Shown: positions 24,403-33,527, counted from the stretch's first letter. The stretch is 64,000 nt of DNA from Streptomyces jeddahensis (GCF_001642995.1 NZ_LOHS01000041.1:1-64000), one strand, 5' to 3'. Made by a program: numbers and translations. The notes: generated from the sequence alone by a model not told the origin.

Positions 24403-26040
24403 ATGGACGTGGTCGGCGCACACCGCCTCGATGTGCGACGCGTGCGGCGACTCGACGCTCGGCTCGTCGGCGGGGGCGGGTGGCGCGCGCGCCTCGACTC
24501 GCCGTGGTGGCGCGGCGCGGCGGTCGTCGTGGCCGGTGCGCTGCCGGCGCTCGCCTTCCCGTCCCCGTCGTTGTGGTGGTTCGCCTACGTCGCGCTCGTG
24601 CCGTGGATCCTGCTGGCACGTTCGGCCGGTACGGAGCGCCGGGCGGTGCTCGACGGGTGGCTCGGCGGCCTCGGCTTCATGCTGGCCGTGCACCATTGGC
24701 TGCTGCCCAGCCTTCACGTGTTCACGTTCGTGCTCGCGGCGCTCCTCGCACTGCTGTGGGCGCCGTGGGGCTGGCTGGTGCGGCATGTGCTGGGCGGGCG
24801 GCCCACGCGGGGCCGGATTCTGGCCGCGCTGGTCGTCGTGCCGTCGGGCTGGCTGATGATCGAGCTGGTCAGGTCCTGGCAGGGACTGGGCGGCCCATGG
24901 GGTCTGCTCGGCTCCAGCCAGTGGCAGGTTGCACCGGCGCTGCGGCTCGCCTCGCTGGGCGGGGTGTGGCTGACCAGTCTGGCCGTCGTCGCCGTCAACA
25001 CCGCGGTCGCGGCGCTCCTCTCGGTCCGTGCGGCGCGGGTTCCGGCCGTGGCCGGGCTGGTCGCCGTCGCGATCGCCGGCACCGCGGCCTGGGTCTGGGC
25101 GCCGCGGCCCGAGCCGGACGGAAGCACCCGTATCGCCGTCGTGCAGCCGGGGGTGATCAACGGCGTCGGTGGCCCGGAGAAGCGCTTCGCCCGCGAGGAG
25201 GCCCTCACCCGGACCCTGGCCGGCCAGGACCTGGACCTCGTCGTGTGGGGCGAGAGCAGTGTGGGCTACGACCTGTCCGCGCGCCCCGACCTGGCGGACC
25301 GCCTTGCGGTCCTGTCCCGGGAGGTCGGCGCCGACGTCCTGGTGAACGTGGACGCCCGCCGCGCCGACCGGCCCGGCATCTACAAGAGCTCGGTCCTCGT
25401 CGGACCGGACGGCCCGACCGGCGCCCGCTACGACAAGATGCGGCTGGTGCCCTTCGGCGAATACATACCGGCCCGCTCCCTCCTGGGCTGGGTCACGTCC
25501 GTGGGCAAGGCCGCGGGCGAGGACCGTATGCGCGGCACCCGCCAGGTGGTGATGCCGGTGAGCGGCGGCCCCTCGGTCGGGCCGCTGGTCTGCTTCGAGT
25601 CGGCCTTCCCCGACATGAGCCGCGCCCTCACCCGGGACGGCGCGCAGGTGCTGCTCGCCCAGTCGGCGACCTCCACCTTCCAGGACAGCTGGGCCCCGCA
25701 GCAGCACGCGTCACTGGCGGCGATCCGCGCCGCCGAGACGGGCCGCCCGATGGTGCACGCCACGCTCACCGGGGTTTCCGCCGTGTACGGCCCGAGCGGC
25801 GAGCGGATCGGCGCCCCGCTCGGCACGAACGCGAGCACCGCCGCGGTCTACGAGGTGCCGCTGGCCCAGGGCACGACCCCGTATGTCCGGTTCGGCGACT
25901 GGCCTGTGCACACCGCCCTCGCCGTACTGATCGCGCTGTGCGCCGCCGAGGTCGTACTGGCCCTCAGGCGCCCTGCTCCTCGACGGCCCGTACGACCCGC
26001 TCGCACAGCTCATGGGTCGCCAGCGCATCCCGCGCGCTGA
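24403..26040 (+). CDS. lnt: apolipoprotein N-acyltransferase
   Basis: This 545-residue membrane enzyme transfers the third fatty acid to the N-terminal cysteine of lipoproteins. About six to eight membrane segments (residues 30-245) are followed by a periplasmic nitrilase domain (about 255-505) with the full catalytic triad: Glu284 in VVWGESS, Lys345 in YDKMRLVPFGEY, and Cys397 in LVCFES. Length is normal. The ATG at 24403 has GGGAGG upstream. Its last 77 bp overlap the 3' end of the convergent oxidoreductase gene. The window encodes several lipoproteins that could be substrates. Confidence 0.93.
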   Translation: MDVVGAHRLDVRRVRRLDARLVGGGGWRARLDSPWWRGAAVVVAGALPALAFPSPSLWWFAYVALVPWILLARSAGTERRAVLDGWLGGLGFMLAVHHWLLPSLHVFTFVLAALLALLWAPWGWLVRHVLGGRPTRGRILAALVVVPSGWLMIELVRSWQGLGGPWGLLGSSQWQVAPALRLASLGGVWLTSLAVVAVNTAVAALLSVRAARVPAVAGLVAVAIAGTAAWVWAPRPEPDGSTRIAVVQPGVINGVGGPEKRFAREEALTRTLAGQDLDLVVWGESSVGYDLSARPDLADRLAVLSREVGADVLVNVDARRADRPGIYKSSVLVGPDGPTGARYDKMRLVPFGEYIPARSLLGWVTSVGKAAGEDRMRGTRQVVMPVSGGPSVGPLVCFESAFPDMSRALTRDGAQVLLAQSATSTFQDSWAPQQHASLAAIRAAETGRPMVHATLTGVSAVYGPSGERIGAPLGTNASTAAVYEVPLAQGTTPYVRFGDWPVHTALAVLIALCAAEVVLALRRPAPRRPVRPARTAHGSPAHPAR

Positions 26041-26869
26041 GCACCTTGCCCGCGCGTACGGCGTCGAGGAACGCGAGCACGGCCTGCTCGATGCCGCGCT
26101 GACGGGCCACCGGGACCCAGTCCCCGCGCCGCCGGACGGTCGGCTGCCCCTTGTGGTCGACGACCTCGGCGAGGTTGAGCACCTGCCGCTTGGTGTCCTG
26201 CCCGGACACCTCGAGGATCTCCTCCGTGGAGCCGCTGAGCCGGTTCATGATGCCGATCGCGGTGAATCCGTCCCCGCCCAGTTGCAGGACGACGTGGTGC
26301 AGCAGCCCCTTCTCGAGGCGTGCCCGCACACCGAAGTGGTCGATCGGGCCGGGCGCCAGGAAGCGCAGGGTGTCGACGACGTGGATGAAGTCGTCGAGCA
26401 CGAGCGAGCGGGGGCGTGAGGGCAGGCCGATGCGGTTCTTCTGCATCACGATCAGGTCGCGCGGGTGCTCGGTGCACTGGGCGTAGCCGGGCGCGAAGCG
26501 CCGGTTGAAGCCCACGGCGAGGCTGGTGTTCCGCTCCTCCGCGAGACCGACGAGCCGCTCGGAGTCCGCGAACTCGTACGCGAGCGGCTTGTCGACGTAG
26601 GTCGCGACGCCCGCCTCGAGGAGGCGCGCGGCGATCTCGGGGTGCACCTCGGTCGGCGCGTGCACGAAGGCCGCGTCGAGGTCCTGGGCGAGCAGTGCGT
26701 CCAGGTCGGCGTGGCAGCGCTCGGCGGGAATGTGGTGGATGGCGGCGGTCCGCTCGAGCGTCGCCGGCGTACGCGTCTGCAGATGCAGTTCGACGCCCGG
26801 CTGCGTGGTGAGCACGGGCAGATACGCCTTCTGCGCGATGTCACCGAGTCCGATGCAGCCGACCTTCAC
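25964..26869 (-). CDS. Gfo/Idh/MocA family oxidoreductase
   Basis: This 301-residue protein has an N-terminal NAD(P)-binding Rossmann fold (VGCIGLGDIAQKAYLP) and the family motif VDKPLAYE, whose lysine is catalytic in sugar and inositol dehydrogenases of this class. GFNRRFAPGY follows. The C-terminal half is the usual alpha/beta sugar-binding domain but shorter than in many members. The substrate is unknown. The GTG at 26869 has GAGGAG at good spacing. It may share a transcript with the FAD monooxygenase 99 bp upstream. Confidence 0.87.
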   Translation of the reverse strand: MKVGCIGLGDIAQKAYLPVLTTQPGVELHLQTRTPATLERTAAIHHIPAERCHADLDALLAQDLDAAFVHAPTEVHPEIAARLLEAGVATYVDKPLAYEFADSERLVGLAEERNTSLAVGFNRRFAPGYAQCTEHPRDLIVMQKNRIGLPSRPRSLVLDDFIHVVDTLRFLAPGPIDHFGVRARLEKGLLHHVVLQLGGDGFTAIGIMNRLSGSTEEILEVSGQDTKRQVLNLAEVVDHKGQPTVRRRGDWVPVARQRGIEQAVLAFLDAVRAGKVLSARDALATHELCERVVRAVEEQGA

Positions 26870-26968
26870 TGATGTTCTCCTCGCCTGGTGGGGGGACGCC
26901 CGGACGCCCCGGTGCGGGCCCGTTCAGGTGCGGGGACCCGTCCGGGTGCGGACAGGTGCAGGACGCGG

Positions 26969-28183
26969 TCAGGTGCGGGCCCGGTCGCGTGTTCCCGAAG
27001 CATACGGCTGTTGCGGCGGCCGCCAGTCGGCGATGCCGTCGAAGGTGCGCAGGACGACCCCGGGCCCGAGCCGGGAGACGGCGGACATGAGCGCGGTGCG
27101 TATCGCCACCCCGGGACGGCTGTCGACGGCCTGCAGCCGGGCGACCTGTGCGGCCTTGCGAACGATCGCGGAGGTACGCGGCAGGCGCTCGGCACTGTAG
27201 GTGGCGAGGCCGGCGCCCAGGTCGCCGCCGGGTGGTGCGTGGTGGGCGAGCACGATGGCGTCCTCGATGGCCTGGTTGCCGCCCTGGCCGAGGGTGGGCG
27301 CCATGGCGTGCGCCGCGTCGCCGACGAGGGCGGTCCTGCCCCGGTGGAAGGCGGGCAGCGGTGTGGCCATGTGGTGGATGTCGTTGCGCAGCACCGGTCC
27401 GCCCGCGGCCGCGGCGATGATCGCCGGGATCGGGTCGTGCCAGTCGCCGAACCGGCGCAGCAGTTCGGCCTGTTCGCCGTCCGGCGCGTGGTCGCCGACG
27501 GGCGCCGCGGCGGCGGCGTAGGCGTAGATCCGGCCGTCCTTGAGCGGCTGTGTGCCCCAGAGCGCGCCGCGGCCCCAGGTCTCGTGCGGCTCGAAGGGCT
27601 GCTCCGGTGCGTCCTCGGCAGCGATGAGCACCCGCCACGCGGTGAGTCCGGTGTACGACGGTCCCGGGTGGGACGGGAACAGGACGCCGCGTACGGCCGA
27701 ATTGATGCCGTCGGCGCCGACGACGAGGTCGGCCTCCAGGTCCCCGTCCGGCGTGCTGACGACGGCGCGGCGGCCGCCCGCGACGCCGGGCTCGGCGACG
27801 GCGGCCGGGGCTCCTGTGCGGATGACGCCTTCGGGCAGCCGGGAGGCGATGCGGTCGACGAGGGTCGCGCGGTGGAGCATGACGATCGGCCCGCCGAACC
27901 GTTCCCGCGCGGCCTCGGCGCTCATGCGCGAGACCCAGCGGCCGTCGGGCGTGCGCATGCCCCCGTCGCCCTGCCAGGCGGCGAGCGAGCGGATCTCGTC
28001 GCCGAGGCCGATGACGTCCAGGGCGCGCTGCGCGTTGGGGGCGAGGGCGATCCCCGCCCCGACCGGCTCCAGCGAGACGGCACGCTCGAGCACGGTCACC
28101 TGCCAGCCGCGCTGATACAGGGCGACCGCGGCGGTGAGCCCGCCGATACCGCTGCCGATGACGACGGCGTGGGACGTGGTCAT
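26969..28183 (-). CDS. FAD-dependent monooxygenase (PHBH/salicylate hydroxylase group)
   Basis: This 404-residue group A flavin hydroxylase has three signature motifs: GSGIGG (residues 10-15) for the FAD dinucleotide fold, the DG motif in VGADGINSAVRG, and the GD motif in ALVGDAAHAMAPTLGQGGNQAIED. These enzymes hydroxylate aromatic rings with NAD(P)H and oxygen; the substrate is not known. The ATG has GGAGGAG just upstream. It diverges from a TetR regulator at 28289, and the 105-bp gap contains twin operator palindromes. This implies ligand-induced expression, perhaps by its aromatic substrate. Confidence 0.9.
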   Translation of the reverse strand: MTTSHAVVIGSGIGGLTAAVALYQRGWQVTVLERAVSLEPVGAGIALAPNAQRALDVIGLGDEIRSLAAWQGDGGMRTPDGRWVSRMSAEAARERFGGPIVMLHRATLVDRIASRLPEGVIRTGAPAAVAEPGVAGGRRAVVSTPDGDLEADLVVGADGINSAVRGVLFPSHPGPSYTGLTAWRVLIAAEDAPEQPFEPHETWGRGALWGTQPLKDGRIYAYAAAAAPVGDHAPDGEQAELLRRFGDWHDPIPAIIAAAAGGPVLRNDIHHMATPLPAFHRGRTALVGDAAHAMAPTLGQGGNQAIEDAIVLAHHAPPGGDLGAGLATYSAERLPRTSAIVRKAAQVARLQAVDSRPGVAIRTALMSAVSRLGPGVVLRTFDGIADWRPPQQPYASGTRDRART

Positions 28184-28219
28184 GTCTCCTCCAGGTCCAG
28201 GGTGCTCCGGTCGCCGCTT

Positions 28220-28268
28220 ACTACACCTGTAGTGATGCGCCTCGCCTCGAAAGTACTACATCTGTAGT
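28220..28268. promoter_or_regulatory. twin TetR-type operators
   Basis: Two near-identical palindromes, ACTACACCTGTAGT (28220-28233) and ACTACATCTGTAGT (28255-28268), each have 6-bp perfect arms and a 2-bp centre. They stand 35 bp apart in the gap between the FAD monooxygenase and the TetR gene, so a TetR dimer could repress both promoters. Confidence 0.75.
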
Positions 28269-28288
28269 GAGCGCGATAGGTTGTCGCC

Positions 28289-28894
28289 ATGCCCGTAAGC
28301 ACCGCCCACGGCACCCCTCGCGCCGAACTGATCGCCGACACCGCCCTCGCGCTGCTCGCCGAACGCGGTCTGCGCGGCCTCACGCACCGGGCGGTGGACG
28401 AGGCGGCGGGGCTCCCTCAGGGCTCGACGTCCAATCTCGCCCGCACCCGTCAGGCGCTCCTCGAAGTGGCCGTACGGCGTCAGGCGGAGCGGGAGGCGCA
28501 GGTCCTCACGCCGGACGAACTGCCGGATCCCGCGGCGGGCCTGCGGTCGATGACCGACGGACTGGCGCTGGCGCTGCACCGCTATCTGACAGATCACCGC
28601 GATCTGCTGGTCTCCCGGTACGAGCTGGCGCTGGAGGCCACCCGCAGACCCGAGTTGCGCGCCTTCTACGACGCGACGGGCCGGCAGTTCCGGGAACCGC
28701 TCACCGCGCTGCTGCGCGCTGCGGGTTCCCCGGATCCCGAGCGCCACACCCTCTCGCTGGTGGCCTGGTGCGACGGCCTGCTGTTCTCGTGCGTGGCGGG
28801 GTCGTTCCATGCGTCGGTGCCGACCCTGGAGGAGCTGCGGGCAGGCTTCCGGGAACTGCTCAACGGGATGCTGAAGGGGAGGCTTGGCGAATAA
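28289..28894 (+). CDS. TetR family transcriptional regulator
   Basis: This 201-residue TetR repressor has an N-terminal helix-turn-helix (about residues 10-55) with GLRGLTHRAVDEAAGLPQGSTSNLARTRQAL. The C-terminal ligand domain ends in LSLVAWCDGLLFSCVAG, similar to the TetR_C groups that sense small aromatics. It is divergent from the FAD monooxygenase and presumably represses that gene and itself through the two 14-bp palindromes upstream. The ATG at 28289 is the only good start. The following DinB-like gene begins 40 bp after its stop and may be co-transcribed. Confidence 0.92.
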   Translation: MPVSTAHGTPRAELIADTALALLAERGLRGLTHRAVDEAAGLPQGSTSNLARTRQALLEVAVRRQAEREAQVLTPDELPDPAAGLRSMTDGLALALHRYLTDHRDLLVSRYELALEATRRPELRAFYDATGRQFREPLTALLRAAGSPDPERHTLSLVAWCDGLLFSCVAGSFHASVPTLEELRAGFRELLNGMLKGRLGE

Positions 28895-28934
28895 CTGCTG
28901 GTAACCCAGCGGCTGTTCCACCAGGATGGCGCCC

Positions 28935-29453
28935 ATGACGACACAGTCCACGCACCGCACCGAGACGCCCACGACCGCCGGCGAACGCGCCATGCTGGAG
29001 GCATGGCTGGAGTTCCACCGCACGACCCTTGCCATGAAGTGCGAGGGCCTCGACGACGAGCAGCTCCGCCGCGCCTCCGTTCCTCCGTCGGACCTGACGC
29101 TGCTCGGGCTCGTCCGGCACATGGCCGAGGTCGAACGAGCGTGGTTCCGCAGGGTGCTGGCCAACGAGGACGCCCCGCCGATCTACTACACCGACGCCGA
29201 CCGGGACGGCGACTTCCATCTCACCGAATCCGACACCCGCGAGGCGGCGTTCCCGGTCTGGCAGGCCGAGATCGAGGCGGCACGCGCCCTGGCGGCGCAG
29301 TACGAACTGGACGATCTCGCCACCGGTAAGCACCGCAGCGGTGAACCGTTCAACCTCCGGTGGATCTACGTGCACATGATCGAGGAGTACGCCCGCCACA
29401 ACGGCCACGCGGACCTGCTGCGCGAATGCATCGACGGGACGACGGGCGACTGA
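28935..29453 (+). CDS. DinB family protein (DUF664)
   Basis: This 172-residue four-helix-bundle protein of the DinB/DUF664 superfamily has histidines at the metal-site positions: HMAEVERAWF in the first half and HMIEEYARHNGHADLLRE in the last helix. Relatives include mycothiol- and bacillithiol-dependent transferases, which fits an actinomycete, but the function of this member is unknown. The ATG at 28935 has AGGA eight bases upstream; an ATG at 28926 is in frame. Length and C-terminal motif are typical. Confidence 0.85.
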   Translation: MTTQSTHRTETPTTAGERAMLEAWLEFHRTTLAMKCEGLDDEQLRRASVPPSDLTLLGLVRHMAEVERAWFRRVLANEDAPPIYYTDADRDGDFHLTESDTREAAFPVWQAEIEAARALAAQYELDDLATGKHRSGEPFNLRWIYVHMIEEYARHNGHADLLRECIDGTTGD

Positions 29454-29610
29454 CGCCCACGGGCTGAGGCCGTGCCGACGGCACGCGACGGCGAGCGGCG
29501 GCGCGCGGCAGCGAGCGCGGGCGCGGGGGCACGGCCCGCCGGGAGAGTGGTCCGGGTAACGCGGAGTCACCCGTGCGGAGCAACCTCCGCTTGTCCGCTC
29601 CCCAAGAGAC

Positions 29611-30102
29611 GTGGGACGCAGCAGAGTTGCGCAGGTGCATCGAACGACGACAGCGCTGCTGATGATGATGGCGGCCACAGCGGTCCCGGCGCTCTCCGGC
29701 TGCGTGACCGTGGAACGCTCCTCCGCCCCCCGCCTGCAGCCCTCGACGGCCCCTTCGCCCCTCGCCTCACCGGCACCGAAGAGCGGCGAAAAGGCCGAGC
29801 CCCAAATCGTGCAGGCGCCGGCCCGTGAAGCGCTGGAGCTCATCGAGTCGTCCCGCCGCGCCTCGCCGCCCTCCGGCCCGCACACCTCCGGCCCCGCGTC
29901 ACCGCGACCGGCGCCCCGCCGCTCCCACCACCACCCGGAGCCGTCAACCCGCCCCAAGGTCCCTCGTTTCCAGCCCCGGCCCGCACAGCCCCTGCCGGAC
30001 CACCACTCGGGCATGGACTTCTGCGACCTCGGCAGGGAGTACGGCCGCTGGCAGCCGAACAGCCCACAGGAGGCCGCCTGCCGGGACATGTACGGCCGTT
30101 GA
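29611..30102 (+). CDS. small proline-rich lipoprotein
   Basis: This roughly 163-residue protein has a hydrophobic signal segment (TTALLMMMAATAVPALSGC) ending in a lipobox ALSGC. It continues as a Pro/Ser/Ala/Arg-rich, probably unstructured region and ends in a compact C-terminal motif FCDLGREYGRWQPNSPQEAACRDMYG with two cysteines. The C-terminal piece looks like the conserved part and recurs in streptomycete membrane-associated proteins. Start choice is uncertain between GTG at 29611 and GTG at 29635; the later one gives a more usual signal peptide. No function is recognised. Confidence 0.65.
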   Translation: MGRSRVAQVHRTTTALLMMMAATAVPALSGCVTVERSSAPRLQPSTAPSPLASPAPKSGEKAEPQIVQAPAREALELIESSRRASPPSGPHTSGPASPRPAPRRSHHHPEPSTRPKVPRFQPRPAQPLPDHHSGMDFCDLGREYGRWQPNSPQEAACRDMYGR

Positions 30103-30127
30103 GCCGCTCCGTGCTCCGCGTGCGTGC

Positions 30128-30745
30128 CTACGGCTCCTGGCGCGGCGGCCCCAGCGGCCCTTCCCGCGAAGGCCCCGAGCCGCCCTCGGCCTCTCCCCCG
30201 CCGACTCCCCCTCCCCCTTCTCCTTCCCCTTCGCCTTCGCCCAGCCTGAACTCCAGCCTCCCGATGGCAGCCCGGATGCCGTCCCCGTAGCTGTCGTCCC
30301 CCAGCGCACCCACCGCACCTCGCGCCCGGCTCAGATGGGTGCGCGCTGCCTCCGACCGTCCCAGCTTGATGTAGTCGGCCGCCAGGTTGAGATGCAGCGA
30401 CGGATACAGGGCGCGCACCGCGAGGGACTGGTGGTGCCGGGCCAGCCGCCCGTCCGTCAGCTCCTCGGCCGCCGACAGTGCGCGCAGGTCCCAGGCCAGT
30501 TCGTCCGCCGGGTCGTCCTGGGTGTCCGCCATGTAGTGGGCGAGCGTGCAGCGGTGGAGGGGGTCGCCGTCCTCGCCGATCTCCGACCAGAGGCCCAGGA
30601 AGCGGTCCCGCGCCTCCGCGCGGTCGCCGCCCCGATGCAGCATGATCACTTGGCCGATGCGGGTCATCATGGCGTCGTCCGCCGCCTGCTCCTGCTGCTC
30701 CGCCACCGCGTCCTCCACGCCCGTACGACGATCGTTCTCACGCAT
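30128..30745 (-). CDS. TPR-like hypothetical protein
   Basis: This 205-residue protein is built of helical pairs resembling tetratricopeptide repeats: GQVIMLHRGGDRAEARDRFLGLWSE and LNLAADYIKLGRSEAARTHLSRA. Its C-terminal 50 residues are a Gly/Glu/Pro tail. It belongs to an uncharacterised actinobacterial group; a protein-binding role is inferred from the repeats only. It is convergent with the small lipoprotein and lies upstream of ung on the other side of a short repeat. Confidence 0.75.
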   Translation of the reverse strand: MRENDRRTGVEDAVAEQQEQAADDAMMTRIGQVIMLHRGGDRAEARDRFLGLWSEIGEDGDPLHRCTLAHYMADTQDDPADELAWDLRALSAAEELTDGRLARHHQSLAVRALYPSLHLNLAADYIKLGRSEAARTHLSRARGAVGALGDDSYGDGIRAAIGRLEFRLGEGEGEGEGGGGVGGGEAEGGSGPSREGPLGPPRQEP

Positions 30746-30781
30746 CGCGACGGTATCGGCCGCGGCCGGGAATCCCGGTCA

Positions 30782-30847
30782 GGCGCGGCGCCTTGGCGCA
30801 CTGTGGGCGGGTCCGGCGCGGCGCCTTGGCGCACTGTGGGCGGGTCC
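30782..30847. repeat. perfect 33-bp tandem duplication
   Basis: A 33-bp unit starting GGCGCGGCGCCTTGG occurs twice in direct succession (30782-30814, 30815-30847) between the TPR gene and the ung stop. The identity of the copies implies recent duplication or slippage. Confidence 0.85.
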
Positions 30848-30896
30848 GGCGACGGCCCGGCCCACCGTGGACGCGTGCCCTGCCCGGCCCACGGCG

Positions 30897-31580
30897 TCAG
30901 CCGAGATCCGGGATCCGCCAGTCGATCGGGGCGTGCCCCTGCGCTGCCACCGCCTCGTTGATCTGCGTGAAGGGACGCGAGCCGAAGAACTTCCGGGCGG
31001 AGAGCGGTGAGGGGTGCGCTCCCTTCACCACCACATGCCGCGTCTCGTCGATCAGCGGGAGCTTCTTCTGTGCGTAGTTGCCCCACAGCACGAAGACGGC
31101 CGGGTCGGGCCGCTCGGCCACGGCGCGGATCACCGCGTCCGTGAACTTCTCCCAGCCCTTGCCCTTGTGCGAGTTGGCCTCCCCGGCGCGGACCGTCAGC
31201 ACGGCGTTGAGCAGCAGCACGCCCTGCTTCGCCCACGGCATGAGGTACCCGTTGTCCGGTACGGGGTGGCCGAGCTCCTCCTGCATCTCCTTGTAGATGT
31301 TGCGCAGCGACGGAGGCGTCCGCACGCCGGGCCGGACGGAGAAGCACAGGCCGTGGCCCTGCCCCTCGCCGTGATACGGGTCCTGGCCGAGAATCAGCAC
31401 CTTGACCTGGTCGTACGGCGTCGCGTCCAGCGCGGCGAAGACCTCTTCACGTGGCGGGTAGACGGGACCCTTCGCACGCTCCTCCTCGACGAAGTCGGCG
31501 AGCTCCTTGAAGTAGGGCTTCTGGAGCTCCTCGCCGAGAACGCCGCGCCAGGACTCGGGCAGCATGGCGGTGTCGGTCAC
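30897..31580 (-). CDS. ung: uracil-DNA glycosylase (family 1)
   Basis: A 227-residue family 1 UDG that removes uracil from DNA in base-excision repair. The water-activating loop GQDPYHG has the catalytic Asp at residue 67, LLLNAVLTV is the uracil-recognition strand, and the leucine loop HPSPLSARKFFGS carries the second catalytic residue. Length is normal and the product looks functional. The ATG at 31580 begins the canonical MTDTAMLPESW start, and the gene reads alone. From memory, streptomycetes often have two ung genes; this window shows one. Confidence 0.95.
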   Translation of the reverse strand: MTDTAMLPESWRGVLGEELQKPYFKELADFVEEERAKGPVYPPREEVFAALDATPYDQVKVLILGQDPYHGEGQGHGLCFSVRPGVRTPPSLRNIYKEMQEELGHPVPDNGYLMPWAKQGVLLLNAVLTVRAGEANSHKGKGWEKFTDAVIRAVAERPDPAVFVLWGNYAQKKLPLIDETRHVVVKGAHPSPLSARKFFGSRPFTQINEAVAAQGHAPIDWRIPDLG

Positions 31581-31704
31581 GTCAACATCCTCCGTAGTGC
31601 GGTCAGTTCACGGCCGCATCGCATACGGCCGCTTCCACACCGCAGAACCTACCTGCGACCACTGACAATCGAGGATGGCTCCCCTCATGATCACGGGCAT
31701 ACAC

Positions 31705-31742
31705 GGGAGCTCGTGACCATCACCTCATGATCACGAGTTCCC
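31705..31742 (-). terminator. terminator hairpin after the peptide-binding lipoprotein gene
   Basis: GGGAGCTCGTGA (31705-31716) mirrors TCACGAGTTCCC (31731-31742) with one mismatch and a 14-nt loop. It lies about 43 bp past the stop of the substrate-binding protein gene. Confidence 0.6.
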
Positions 31743-31784
31743 GGTCAACAGCGGAAGGGCCGGCCCCGCAGCCCCTGCCCCCGG

Positions 31785-33365
31785 CTACCAGCTCGTCTTG
31801 CGCTGCAGCTCCCACATCATCATGATCGTCGACGGATCCAGGGCGCGCTCGGCACCGGCGATCTCGTCGCTGGCCGCCACGTACTGCTTGCCCTGCCACA
31901 GCGGAAGCAGCCGCGCGTCGTCGACGAGGATCTCCTGTGCCCGCTCGAACTGCTTGACGACCGCACCCCGGTCGCTCTCCCTGCGGGACTCGGGCAGCAG
32001 CTCATCGGTGATCTCAGGAGCCGCGTAGGGCGTGCCGAGCGCGTTCTCCTGGCCCACGAAGGGCGCGATGAAGTTCTCCGCGTCGGGGAAGTCCGGGAAC
32101 CAGCCGCGGCCGAACACCGGGTACTCGCCCTTGCTGTACCCCTCCACGTACGTCTTCCAGGGGCGGCCCTTGACCGTGACGTCGAACAGGCCGGAGGCGT
32201 TCAGCTGCCGCTTGATCTCCTGGAACTCAGGGGCGGTGGCGGAGCCGTAGCGGTCGGTGGTGTACCAGAGGGTCAGCGGAACCTTCTCGGTGATCCCTGC
32301 CGCGGTCAGGATGCCCTTGGCCTTCTCGACGCTCGGCTCGCCGAAGCGGTCGAAGAAGCCGGTCGTGTGCCCGGCGAGCCCGCGGGGCACCATCGAGTAC
32401 AGCGGTTCGACCGTGTTCTTGTAGATCTTGTCCGCGATGGCGCCACGGTCGATGAGCTGGGCGATCGCCTTGCGGACGGCCGGCTTCCGCGCCCAGGGGT
32501 CCTTGGGGTTGAAGACCAGGTAGCTGATCTCCATGCCGGCGCCCTCGGTGAGCTGGAGGTCCTCCTGCGAAGCATGGCTCTGCAGTTCGACGACGTCCTC
32601 GGCGGCGAGCCCACGGAGGATCACATCGATCTGCTTCTCCTTGAGGGCGTCGAACATCTTGCCCGAGTCCTGGAAGTAGCGGATGGTGACGGCGCTGTTC
32701 TTCCGGTCGGCCAGCCCCTTGTAGGTGGGGTTGCCGGCCAGGTCGGCCTCCTTGCCGTCCTCGTACGCCTCGAGGGTGTACGGACCTGAGCCCGTGACCT
32801 GGCCGTCCTTGCGGAGCGCGTTCGCCGGGTACTCGGCGGGGTCGACGATCGACATGGCCGGGGTGGCCAGGACGAACGGGAAGGTGGTGTCGGGCTTGTT
32901 GAGGTGGAAGATGACGTCCAGGTCGCCCTTCGTCTCCACCTTGTCCAGGCTGCCGAGCAGACCGGCCGGGCCGCCCGCCAGATCGATGTTCAGGATCCGG
33001 TCTATGGAGTGCTTGACGGCCTCGGCGTCGAGGGTGTCCCCGTTGGAGAACTTCATGCCGGCGCGGAGCGTGCAGCGGTAGGTGCGGTTCGAGGTATCGG
33101 TGAACTCGCAGTTCTCGGCGGCGTCAGGCTCGGGCTCCGACGCCCCGGAGGGGTAGCTCAGCAGCGTTTGGTAGATGTTCCGGAAGAGTTCCCATGAGCC
33201 GTCCCAGGAGGCTGCCGGATCCAGCGTGCTGGGGGCACTGGTCGTTCCCACAACGATCTTCTGCTGGTCCTCGTCGTCTCCGGAGGACACCAGACCACAC
33301 CCGGCGAGCAGGGATATGGAGGCCAGAGCCGCCACATACCGCAGAGATTTGATCCGGTAGAACAC
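31785..33365 (-). CDS. oligopeptide-type ABC transporter substrate-binding lipoprotein
   Basis: This 526-residue SBP_bac_5 family protein has a lipoprotein signal with lipobox LLAGC (Cys23). The mature domain contains the typical GTTSAPSTLDPAASWDG N-terminal strand, FSNGDTLDAEAVKHSIDRIL and YLVFNPKDPWARKPAVRKAIAQLID. Such proteins bind peptides or nickel complexes outside the membrane and deliver them to a permease. No permease or ATPase gene is nearby, so it is an orphan subunit. Of two GTG codons, 33365 lies seven bases from GAGGAG while 33371 is too close, so 33365 is the start. Confidence 0.9.
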   Translation of the reverse strand: MFYRIKSLRYVAALASISLLAGCGLVSSGDDEDQQKIVVGTTSAPSTLDPAASWDGSWELFRNIYQTLLSYPSGASEPEPDAAENCEFTDTSNRTYRCTLRAGMKFSNGDTLDAEAVKHSIDRILNIDLAGGPAGLLGSLDKVETKGDLDVIFHLNKPDTTFPFVLATPAMSIVDPAEYPANALRKDGQVTGSGPYTLEAYEDGKEADLAGNPTYKGLADRKNSAVTIRYFQDSGKMFDALKEKQIDVILRGLAAEDVVELQSHASQEDLQLTEGAGMEISYLVFNPKDPWARKPAVRKAIAQLIDRGAIADKIYKNTVEPLYSMVPRGLAGHTTGFFDRFGEPSVEKAKGILTAAGITEKVPLTLWYTTDRYGSATAPEFQEIKRQLNASGLFDVTVKGRPWKTYVEGYSKGEYPVFGRGWFPDFPDAENFIAPFVGQENALGTPYAAPEITDELLPESRRESDRGAVVKQFERAQEILVDDARLLPLWQGKQYVAASDEIAGAERALDPSTIMMMWELQRKTSW

Positions 33366-33527
33366 GCGCACGCTCCTCGATCAGCCATGCCATGAGTCGG
33401 CAGACCATACCGCAGTGCCCCGCCGGGCCATTCAGGCGTCCCAGCGGGGCACGAGAGTGCGACGTCACTGCTGAGGCGTCGCTCCGTTATACGGCCTTTG
33501 TGATGCGGCTGTGTTACGCGGCCCTCA

